From: Methylobacterium sp. CB376
GTDB taxonomy: Bacteria > Pseudomonadota > Alphaproteobacteria > Rhizobiales > Beijerinckiaceae
Assembly: GCF_029714205.1 (NCBI RefSeq)
Contig: NZ_CP121648.1
Coordinates: 4,849,001-4,913,000, forward strand
Direction of reading: 5' to 3'
Length of the DNA stretch: 64,000 nt
The notes beneath the pieces are model-generated. The model did no database searches. It was given only the letters and a program-made list of their open reading frames with translations, and was not told the DNA's origin. Below, in pieces: positions 53,056 to 61,094 of the stretch; within the stretch, counting starts at the first letter, position 1; the number at the start of each line of letters is the position of its first letter. A program made the position numbers and the translations under genes.

Positions 53056-53838
53056 TCAGTTCACCGGCTGCTCGTCGAGGCGGAACGCGAAGGTCGCGCT
53101 GTACTCGTCGCGGTCGGCGAGGTCGGGCGTCGCCGAGGGGCTGACGCTGTGGCGCGCCGTGATCAGCTGCGCCCCCGCCTTGCGGATCGGCACCGTCGCC
53201 ACGCCCTCCGCGTCCGTGAGGACGCGCGGCGCCTGCGCCGGGTCGAGGTCGGCGCTGCCCTCGCCGTAATTCACCACCGCCCCGGCGAGGGGCTCGGAGC
53301 GGAACAGCACGCGCACCCGGATCGCCCCGGCGGTGGCGGCCGGCACTTCGAGCGGCACGATCTCCAGCGTGTGGCCCACAACCTTCGACCAGGGGGCGGC
53401 GGGGCCGAGGGCGGCCTTGGCGAAGCGCACGGCCCAGCGGCTGTCCCGGGCGTCCGGGACGAGGCGGCGGCTGGTGTTGCGGCCGCTCCCGTCCATGAGC
53501 GTCACCCAGTAGCCGCTGTCGTAGGTCGCGGCGAGGAGCGTGCGGGCGGCCTTGGTCGGCAGGGCGGCCACGAGCGCGGGCGGCACCTCCGGCGGGCTCG
53601 GCGTCAGGGGCGCCACCAGGCTGACGGTCTGGTCGGGCGTGATCGCCTGCAGGTCGATCACCTTGGGCTTGGCCGGGGCCAAGCGCTGCCGCGGAGAGCC
53701 GAAATTCACCCGGACCTGCGGCCCCGCCTCCGGCGTGCTCAGGGTCAGCCACAGGTCGTGCGCGCGGGCCGGCGCGGTGAGCACCGCCAGGGCCGCCACC
53801 GCCACCGCCACCGGCCGCGGGCTGCGGAAAGGAAACAT
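53056..53838 (-). CDS. DUF4198 periplasmic protein
   Basis: The 260-residue protein has a signal peptide ending in ARA, and the mature chain begins HDLWLTLSTPEAG, a His-first start that is typical of DUF4198 and similar to copper- or nickel-binding N-termini. A beta-sandwich region follows, with a Ig-like C-part (VNYGEGSADLDPAQAPRVLTDAEGVATVPIRKAGAQLITARHSV). Family members are often near nickel/cobalt or iron uptake genes; none lies adjacent here. Metal binding is inferred from the free N-terminal His. Confidence 0.87.
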   Translation of the reverse strand: MFPFRSPRPVAVAVAALAVLTAPARAHDLWLTLSTPEAGPQVRVNFGSPRQRLAPAKPKVIDLQAITPDQTVSLVAPLTPSPPEVPPALVAALPTKAARTLLAATYDSGYWVTLMDGSGRNTSRRLVPDARDSRWAVRFAKAALGPAAPWSKVVGHTLEIVPLEVPAATAGAIRVRVLFRSEPLAGAVVNYGEGSADLDPAQAPRVLTDAEGVATVPIRKAGAQLITARHSVSPSATPDLADRDEYSATFAFRLDEQPVN

Positions 53839-54282
53839 CGGCCGCTCTGCCTCCTGGCGCGTGGGGAGAACCGCTCACACGTGGGGTTCGCGAACGCGAG
53901 GTCAAGCGGGAGCGCGCCGTCCGGGAGGGGCGCGGACGGCCTCCGACGCGGCTTTCAGGCGCGGCGCCCCCCGGGCTGCGCCGCCCCGAGGCCCGCGCCC
54001 GCAAGTCGCGATCGAGCGCCCGTTCATGAACGATACCACATCCGCGCCGGTCGCATCTTGCCGAAACTGTGCAGACACTTTCGCCTCGTGCGAAATCGCA
54101 CCTCACGGGCGCATAGCGGCCGTGCTGTGCCCGCGAGGTCTTGCCGAGCAGCCCAGAAAGATACCAGAGTTCCGCCCGGCCGATTGGGGATGATCGGTCT
54201 TTCTCCAGGTCGATGCTTCGGCCCCCCCGCCTCGGGGGAGCGCCCCCGCACGCCTGGGCCGCAGCCGCCGGGGGGCACCGTC
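53839..54282. other. Intergenic region before the LuxR-type gene
   Basis: About 440 bases between two divergent genes. The A/T-richer stretch 54020-54190 is the probable promoter zone. Reading frames here have no ribosome sites or recognisable protein. No operator symmetry was recognised. Confidence 0.4.
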
Positions 54283-55477
54283 ATGCCGCTGTCGCAGGGC
54301 GAATTCTCTGATCTGGTCGGCCGCATCTACGATTGCGGGCGCGATCCGGAGCTCTGGCCGGACACGCTCGCGCGGCTCGTCGAGGCGCTCGGCGCCGTGG
54401 CAGGCTGGATCGGCGTGCACGATGCCGAGACCGGAACCGGGCGGCTCGCCGTCGATGTCGGGCTGTCGCCGGATCACCGCTCCCTCTACGCGGAGCGCTT
54501 CGCCGGCCTCTCCCCGCTCGCCCTGGGCACGTGGTTCACGCAGGTCGGCGACGTGGTCGGCCTCTCGGAGCTCATCGACCGGGACGCGTTCCGCGGCACG
54601 CATTTCTACCGGGAATGGTGCCGGCCGCAGCAGGTCGAGGACCTGATCGCCGGCGTGCTGACCAAGGCCTCGGGGGGATGCGGCAGCCTGTCGGCCTCCT
54701 TCGACCGGCCGGTCTCGCTGGAGGCGCGGGAGCTGATGACGCTCCTGCTGCCGCACGTGCGCCGGGCCGTCGAGACGGGCCAGCTCCTCGCCGAGCAGTG
54801 CGGCGAGGCGGAGGGCCTGTCCTCGGCCATGGACGCGCTCAGCCTGGGCGTGTTCCTGCTCGACGCGGCGGGCCGGGTGCTGCGCGCGAACGCCGCCGCC
54901 GAGGCGATCCTGCGCCAGGGCGACGCCCTGCGGCGCCTGCCGGCGGGCACGCTGGCCACGGCGGAGCCCTGGTCGCAGGGGGCGCTCGAGGGGCCCTCGC
55001 GGCCTGCCGCGACGACGACCGCACCCGCTGCCGCGCGGCGCTGCCGTTCCCCTCGCGCCGCGGGTCCGGTCCGCGGGGCGGCCTCGTCGGGCAGATCGTC
55101 CCGGTCCGCGGCGCGGCATGCGGGTCCCGGGCGGGGCGGGGGGCGAGGGGGAACGCCAGCCGGTGGCGGCCCTGTTCGTGCAGGATCCCGACGCGGCCGT
55201 GTCGATTCCGAGCGAGGCGCTGGAGCGCCTCTACGGGCTGACCCAGGGCGAATTGCGGGTGCTGCGGGGCCTGATGCAGGACATGACCCTGAGCGAGATC
55301 GCCGAGGCCTACGGCATCGGCGTGGCGACGGTGCGCACGCACCTCGCGCGCCTGTTCGACAAGACCGGGACCCGCCGGCAGGCCGAGCTGCTGCGGGCGG
55401 TGATGGCCGCCGCCCCGGCTTTGCGCCCCGCCGAGGCGCGCCCCGGCCCGGCCGGGCGCCTCGCCGCGACCGCGTGA
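54283..55477 (+). pseudogene. LuxR-type HTH regulator, frameshifted
   Basis: The N-terminal part in one frame (MPLSQGEFSDLVGRIYDCGRDPELWPDTLARLVEALGAVAGWIGVHD to about 54975) is the sensor half of a Rhizobiales LuxR-type regulator. It includes RPQQVEDLIAGVLTKASG and a PAS-like LSLGVFLLDAAGRVLRANAAAEAIL. After GGGG at 54981-54984 the chain continues in another frame (GALAACRDDDRTRC). Near 55100-55140 it moves to a third frame that ends with an intact LuxR HTH: LTQGELRVLRGLMQDMTLSEIAEAYGIGVATVRTHLARLFDKTG. Two lost G would give a full protein of about 398 residues. Either errors or early decay explain it. Confidence 0.82.
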
Positions 55478-55611
55478 GCCCGGGACGCTGACGCACCGGG
55501 CCGGCGACGCTCTCGCATGGTCAACACGCGCCAAGGGCTCGACGGCCCTTCGTGAACCGAACCGGCGGTCACGCCTCGTCACCGCCGGTCTGGCGAAGGC
55601 CGGTCACCTAC
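55478..55611. other. Short gap between LuxR-type gene and repeat copy D
   Basis: Nothing coding was seen. The gap separates two convergent genes and continues into repeat copy D. Confidence 0.35.
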
Positions 55612-55702
55612 CCACTCCGCTTGATCCCTTCGGGACGGCGGTTGGGGGCGTCGCTCACGCGCCGCGCGGGCGCGTGAGACGGGATCCGCCTGGATAGGAT
55701 CA
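55612..55702. repeat. Stop-codon-associated REP-like repeat, copy D (decayed)
   Basis: The element contains GCTTGATC, CGTCGCTCACGCGCCGCGCGGGCGCG, TGAGACGGGATCCG and a worn right arm ending GGATCA. The match to copies A and C is clear over the GCGCCGCGCGGGC core and the palindrome's left arm. The final TCA is again the TGA stop codon of a minus-strand gene, here cca. Confidence 0.7.
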
Positions 55703-56956
55703 GCCATCGGAGGCCCGCGCCGCCTCCAGCGCCAGCCTCACCAGCCGCTGGCGGGCGGGGGCGTCGGAGGGGCAGCCCTCGGCGAGCCACGCCGCCCGCG
55801 CCGCGGCCAGCGCCCGCCCGAGCCCCGGTCCCGGGGTGGCCCCGCCGGCCACGAGCTGCGCCCCCGTCACCGGGAAAAGCGGCACCGCGATGCGGCCCGC
55901 CGCGAGGGAGGCGAGCAGCTCCCGTGCCTCCTCGTCGAGGATGGGGCGGGGCTCGCCCGCGAGGATCATCGTCGCGTCGATGATTGCCGGAAGGCCGTGC
56001 CGGGCGACCTGCCGGCGGAGCGCGGCGGCGTCGATCGCCTCCGTCGCCCCGTGCAGCGCCGCGAGGGCGGCCGCGGCGCCCGCGAGCCGCGCGTGCTCGG
56101 CCTTGGAGAGCCGCAGCCCCTCGCGCAGCCGGTCGGCATCCGCCTCCGACTGCACCGCCAGGGCGGCGAGCCGGCGCACCGGGTCGGGCGGGTCGTCGCG
56201 GGAGCGCAGCCGCGCGAGGCGGCCGAGATCGCCGATCCCGCCGAGGAGCCGCTGCAGCAGCCCGGTCGCGGACATGACCGCGACCACCTCGGGCGCGCCC
56301 GGCGCCGCGACGAGCTTCAGCATCTCGACCCGGACCCTCTCCCGGGACAGGGTGGCGAGGCCGTCGCGCGCGGCGATCGCGGCGGCGAGGCCGGCGGGAT
56401 CGAGGGGACCGCGCCCGTAGCGGGCGTGGAAGCGGAAGAAGCGCAGGATCCGGAGGTAATCCTCGCGGATGCGCTGGGCCGGATCGCCGATGAAGCGCAC
56501 CCGCCCGGCCGCGAGGTCGGGCAGGCCGCCGACGGGGTCGTGCAGGTGCCCGCCCGCATCCGCGAACAGCGCGTTGATGGTGAAGTCGCGCCGCGCCGCG
56601 TCCCGGCCGAAATCCCGGCCGTAGCGCACCACCGCGTGGCGGCCGTCCGTCTCCACATCCTCGCGCAGGGTCGTGACCTCGAAGGGCTCGCCGTGGGCCA
56701 CCACCGTGACGGTGCCGTGGCTGATCCCGGTCGGGACCGGCTTCAGCCCCGACGCGGCGGCGCGCCGCATCACCGTCTCGGGCAGGAGCGTCGTGGCGAG
56801 GTCCACATCCGCCACGGCGCGGCCGAGCAGCGCGTCCCGCACCGCCCCGCCGACGAGGCGGGTCTCCTCGCCGGGCAGGGCGAGGGCGTCCAGCACCTTG
56901 CGCAGGGGGGCGCGGGCCAGCAGGGCCGCGAGGCCGCCCGCGTCGCGCAGGCTCAT
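55700..56956 (-). CDS. cca: CCA-adding tRNA nucleotidyltransferase
   Basis: The 418-residue enzyme has the class II nucleotidyltransferase head LVGGAVRDALLGRAVADVDLATT with GG, RD and the catalytic pair Asp50 and Asp52. Downstream motifs are RRDFTINALF and RIREDYLRILRFFRFHARYG, then a helical tail. It adds or repairs the CCA end of tRNA (a poly(A) polymerase of the same family is the alternative, less likely in this lineage). Its 5' end overlaps the DUF6111 gene by four bases, making it the last gene of a tight operon. Its TGA stop lies in repeat copy D, and the tail (ALEAARASDG) may be shaped by it. Confidence 0.94.
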   Translation of the reverse strand: MSLRDAGGLAALLARAPLRKVLDALALPGEETRLVGGAVRDALLGRAVADVDLATTLLPETVMRRAAASGLKPVPTGISHGTVTVVAHGEPFEVTTLREDVETDGRHAVVRYGRDFGRDAARRDFTINALFADAGGHLHDPVGGLPDLAAGRVRFIGDPAQRIREDYLRILRFFRFHARYGRGPLDPAGLAAAIAARDGLATLSRERVRVEMLKLVAAPGAPEVVAVMSATGLLQRLLGGIGDLGRLARLRSRDDPPDPVRRLAALAVQSEADADRLREGLRLSKAEHARLAGAAAALAALHGATEAIDAAALRRQVARHGLPAIIDATMILAGEPRPILDEEARELLASLAAGRIAVPLFPVTGAQLVAGGATPGPGLGRALAAARAAWLAEGCPSDAPARQRLVRLALEAARASDG

Positions 56957-57210
56957 CGGAACTGTCCGGGCACGACCCGGCCGTTCTCGATGTGGGTCGG
57001 GACGAAGCCGTGCCCGTGCCGCTCGGCGAACAGGCCCGCCGCCAGGAGCGAGCCCACCACGAGGACCGCGCCCGCCAGCGCGAGCCGCAGGGCGTGGTCG
57101 CTCCAGTGGAGCCAGACCAGCGGGCTGCGCCGGCTGAGCACGAGGTAGATCCCGAACAGCGCGAAGGGCAGGAAGAACAGGATCAGGTCGTCGGCAACGG
57201 CGCGGATCAT
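56953..57210 (-). CDS. DUF6111 small membrane protein
   Basis: The 85-residue protein has two membrane helices (DLILFFLPFALFGIYLVLS and LALAGAVLVVGSLLAAGLFA) and ends HGHGFVPTHIENGRVVPGQFR, the conserved tail of DUF6111. It is found only in alphaproteobacteria, always next to cca and a NUDIX gene. Starts and stops overlap with both neighbours by four bases, so it is strongly coupled. Function unknown. The ATG at 57210 overlaps the end of the NUDIX gene. Confidence 0.9.
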   Translation of the reverse strand: MIRAVADDLILFFLPFALFGIYLVLSRRSPLVWLHWSDHALRLALAGAVLVVGSLLAAGLFAERHGHGFVPTHIENGRVVPGQFR

Positions 57211-57908
57211 CGCGGGGCAGCCTGGCCGGGGCCGGAAGGAGCGGCCGCCGGCGCCCCGGCGAGCCGGTCGGAGAAGTTGCGCAGGATGCCGGCCGTCACG
57301 CCCCAGATGTAGCGCTCGCCGAACGGGATCGCGTAGTAGCGCCGCTGGCGCCCGCGCCATTCCCGGCTGTGCAGGGCGTGGTTGGCGAGGTCCATCAGGA
57401 AGGCGAGCGGCACCTCGAAGGCCTCCGCCACCTCGTTCGGGTTGAGGCTGAGCGGCGCGGCCGGATCGACCAGGCCGACGACCGGCGTCACCAGGAAGCC
57501 GGTGCCCGACAGGTAGGCGTCGAGGTAGCCGAGCGGGCGCACGAAGCCGCGCAGCAGGCCGATCTCCTCCTCGGCCTCGCGCAGGGCCGCCGCCAGCGGG
57601 GAGGGGTCGGCCGGGTCGATCTTGCCGCCCGGGAAGGCGATCTGCCCGGAATGGTCGCGCAGGTGGGCCGCGCGCTGCGTGAACAGGACGGTGACGCCCT
57701 CCGGCCGGGCCAGGACCGGCACCAGCACGGCGGCGGCCCGCGGCGGGCGCGCGAGCGCGGCCGTCAGCACGTCGGGCTCGACGTCGTGGTCGCCGCGCGG
57801 ATTCGAGGTCGGCTCGAGGGGGCCGGGCGGCTCGGCCCGCAGCCCCGCCGCGGCCCGCGCCAGGAAGAGCTCGACCGCGGAGGGATGCGGCGCGGGGGAG
57901 GCGCTCAC
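57207..57908 (-). CDS. NUDIX hydrolase, CoA pyrophosphatase type
   Basis: The 233-residue protein has the CoA-pyrophosphatase signature: AAVLVPVLARPEGVTVLFTQRAAHLRDHSGQIAFPGGKIDP, then the NUDIX box with AALREAEEEIGL. It likely cleaves CoA or its derivatives into 3',5'-ADP and phosphopantetheine. It starts at a GTG (57908) that overlaps the stop of the DUF1285 gene. The frame stays open far upstream antisense to later genes, which is not meaningful. It forms a conserved cluster with DUF6111, cca and DUF1285. Confidence 0.93.
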   Translation of the reverse strand: MSASPAPHPSAVELFLARAAAGLRAEPPGPLEPTSNPRGDHDVEPDVLTAALARPPRAAAVLVPVLARPEGVTVLFTQRAAHLRDHSGQIAFPGGKIDPADPSPLAAALREAEEEIGLLRGFVRPLGYLDAYLSGTGFLVTPVVGLVDPAAPLSLNPNEVAEAFEVPLAFLMDLANHALHSREWRGRQRRYYAIPFGERYIWGVTAGILRNFSDRLAGAPAAAPSGPGQAAPR

Positions 57909-58519
57909 GACAGCTCCGCGGCCGGCAGGATCGAGTGGAAGCGCCCGCCCGCCGCGAGGCCGAACCAGCGCGCGCCCTCGACCTCGCGCTCCTCGCAGAG
58001 ATCGACGAGGTCGTAGACGAGGGCGCGGGTCACCAGCGCCCAGAGCCCGTGGCGGACGTGGATGTAGGGCTTGAGGCCGCCCTCGGCGTCGCGCTCGAAG
58101 CGCATTCCGTGCGCCTCGTCGAGCGGCACGAGGTCGTCGAGGTTGGTGCGGAAGGCGAGGCGGCGCGCCTCGCCCTCGCCCTCCACAGCCATCTCGACGG
58201 CCAGGAAGGGCGCGTCCTCGACCTCGATCCCGACCCGCTCGACCGGGGTGACGAGCACGATCCGCCCGTCCGGGTCCCGCCGCAGGATCGAGGCGAAGAG
58301 GCGCACCAGGGCCGGCCGCGCGATCGGGCTGCCGTTGTAGTGCCAGGTGCCGTCCGCGGCGATCCGCATCGGGATCTCGCCGCAATAGGCCGGATTCCAG
58401 CGCTCGACCGGGGGCGGCCCGCGCCGGCCCGCCTCCGGCCCGAGGGCGGCGGCGAGGCGCGCGAGCGGGCCCGGCGAGGGGGATTCCGGTGAGGCGGGGC
58501 CGGACGAAGTCTGCGTCAT
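57905..58519 (-). CDS. DUF1285 family protein
   Basis: The 204-residue protein is a single DUF1285 domain: VERWNPAYCGEIPMRIAADGTWHYNGSPIARPALVRLFASILRRD, VLVTPVERVGIEVEDAPFLAVEM, and the ending YIHVRHGLWALVTRALVYDLVDL. Structures of the family show a two-subdomain fold with a deep pocket; the function is not established. It begins the overlapping block DUF1285-NUDIX-DUF6111-cca. The first 35 residues are Pro/Ser-rich and variable. Confidence 0.92.
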   Translation of the reverse strand: MTQTSSGPASPESPSPGPLARLAAALGPEAGRRGPPPVERWNPAYCGEIPMRIAADGTWHYNGSPIARPALVRLFASILRRDPDGRIVLVTPVERVGIEVEDAPFLAVEMAVEGEGEARRLAFRTNLDDLVPLDEAHGMRFERDAEGGLKPYIHVRHGLWALVTRALVYDLVDLCEEREVEGARWFGLAAGGRFHSILPAAELS

Positions 58520-58558
58520 GCGCTGAAGATAGGCGAGGCGCGACGGTTTTGAACGTCC

Positions 58559-58984
58559 TCAGCTGGCCGGATCGGGCCGCCGCCGCAGGATCTTCCACAC
58601 GCCCGTGCAGGTCGCCGCGACCCGGCCCCGGCTCGTCACGTCGCCGCGCAGGAAGACCAGGGTGCCGGTGCGCTGGACGACCTGCGGCACCAGCGTCGCC
58701 ACCTCGCCGATGCGCAGGGCCGCGATGAACTGCATCTCGAACTGCACGGTGACGCAGTTCGCGCCCTCGGCCGCCGCCATCGCGGTCACGCCGAGCGCCC
58801 GGTCCGCGAAGGTCATCAGCATCCCGCCCTGCACGACCCCGATCAGGTTGGCGTGCTTGGGCTCGGCCCGGAACGCGTAGGAGGCCGGCCCCTCGCCCTC
58901 GCGCACGAAGATCGGGCCGACGAGGTCGACGAAGCCGGGATCCGTGAAGGGATGCCAGCCCTGGGAGGGGTCGAGGTCGCTCAT
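58559..58984 (-). CDS. Hotdog-fold thioesterase (PaaI-like)
   Basis: The 141-residue protein has a hotdog fold with HANLIGVVQGGMLMTFADRALGVTAM, where the Gly-Gly-Met and Asp are the PaaI-type active-site pattern, and FEMQFIAALRIGEVATLVPQVVQRTGTLVFLRGDV. It would hydrolyse an acyl-CoA; the acyl group is unknown. It stands 39 bases upstream of the DUF1285 gene in the same direction and may be in the same transcript. Start MSDLDPSQGW is the first ATG. Confidence 0.92.
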   Translation of the reverse strand: MSDLDPSQGWHPFTDPGFVDLVGPIFVREGEGPASYAFRAEPKHANLIGVVQGGMLMTFADRALGVTAMAAAEGANCVTVQFEMQFIAALRIGEVATLVPQVVQRTGTLVFLRGDVTSRGRVAATCTGVWKILRRRPDPAS

Positions 58985-59150
58985 GGCGAGGGCTTACCCG
59001 AGCCGGCGCGCCTCCCGCAACGCCGCCCCGCCCGGCGCCCTGCCCTGCGTCGTCTCGCCGACCTTGCCTCCGGCAGGGCAGGGTTCCAAACTCCACGGTC
59101 TGGTGCGGATCGGGGCGGATCCGGGAACCACCGCGAGCAGAGGATCCCCC

Positions 59151-60161
<1,011 letters not shown>

Positions 60162-60169
60162 GGCGCGGC

Positions 60170-61081
60170 ATGCCCTCGACCCGCGTCCTCGACGCGACGC
60201 AGCGCGCCCCCGGGCGGCGCGAGACCGAGGGCGCCCTCGCCCTCGCCCAGCGGATGCCGCGCCTGATCCTCGAGGCGCGGCGGGTGGCCTCGACCCTGGC
60301 GCACGGGCTGCACGGGCGGCGGCGGGCCGGGCCCGGCGAGAGCTTCTGGCAGTTCCGCCCCTTCGTGGCGGGCGAGGCGGCCGGCCGCATCGACTGGCGC
60401 CGCTCCGCCCGGGACGGGCGCCTCTACGTCCGCGAGCGCGAGTGGGAGGCGGCCCACACGGTCTGGATCTGGGTCGATCGCTCGGCCTCGATGGGCTTCG
60501 CCTCCAGCCTGGCCCAGGCCCCGAAGGTCGAGCGCGCCCTCGTGCTCGGCCTCGCCCTGGCGGATTCCTTCGTGGAGGCGGGCGAGCGGGTGGGGCTGCT
60601 CGGCCTCGCCCGGCCGCAGGCCTCGCGCGCGATCGTGGAGCGCGTCGCCGAGGCCCTGGCCGCCGATGCGGCCGGGCTCGACGAGGACCTGCCGCCGCGC
60701 GCGCCCGTCGCCCGCTTCGACGAGGTGGTGCTGATCGGCGACTTCCTGAGCCCGCCCGAGGAGCTGCGCGCCACGGTGGCGGGCATCGCCGGCGCGGGCG
60801 GGCGCGGGCACCTCGTCGCCGTCGTGGATCCGGTGGAGGAGACCTTCCCGTTCGCGGGCGAGGCCGAGCTGCACGACCTGGAGGCCGGGATCTCCCTGCG
60901 GGTCGGCGACGCCGCGGCCTGGGGCGAGGCCTACCGGGCGCGGATCCGGGCCCACCGGGACGCGCTGGCCGAGATCGCCCGCGGTCACGGCTGGACCTTC
61001 AGCCTCCACCGCACCGACCGTCCGGCGAGCGAGGCGGCGCTGCGCGTGCTGACGCTCGTGGCGGCGCGCGGCGCCGGTTGA
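60170..61081 (+). CDS. DUF58 protein (von Willebrand A-like partner of MoxR)
   Basis: The 303-residue protein holds the DUF58 signature FRPFVAGEAAGRIDWRRSARDGRLYVRE followed by a von Willebrand A-type segment WIWVDRSASMGF, with the MIDAS-like DxSxS at Asp103, Ser105 and Ser107. It is the usual second partner of a MoxR ATPase. It lies between the MoxR gene (8 bases) and the BatA/DUF4159 gene (13 bases). The start at 60170 is the ATG straight after the MoxR stop; the much longer frame is antisense noise. Role: assembly or metal-dependent stabilisation, inferred. Confidence 0.92.
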   Translation: MPSTRVLDATQRAPGRRETEGALALAQRMPRLILEARRVASTLAHGLHGRRRAGPGESFWQFRPFVAGEAAGRIDWRRSARDGRLYVREREWEAAHTVWIWVDRSASMGFASSLAQAPKVERALVLGLALADSFVEAGERVGLLGLARPQASRAIVERVAEALAADAAGLDEDLPPRAPVARFDEVVLIGDFLSPPEELRATVAGIAGAGGRGHLVAVVDPVEETFPFAGEAELHDLEAGISLRVGDAAAWGEAYRARIRAHRDALAEIARGHGWTFSLHRTDRPASEAALRVLTLVAARGAG

Positions 61082-61094
61082 GGAGGCGGACCGG

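Noticed and set aside
50972..54106. A 1044-residue minus-strand open frame across three plus-strand genes
   Set aside because: Crosses the flavin reductase, FAD dehydrogenase and DUF4198 genes; no domain, typical GC-driven openness.
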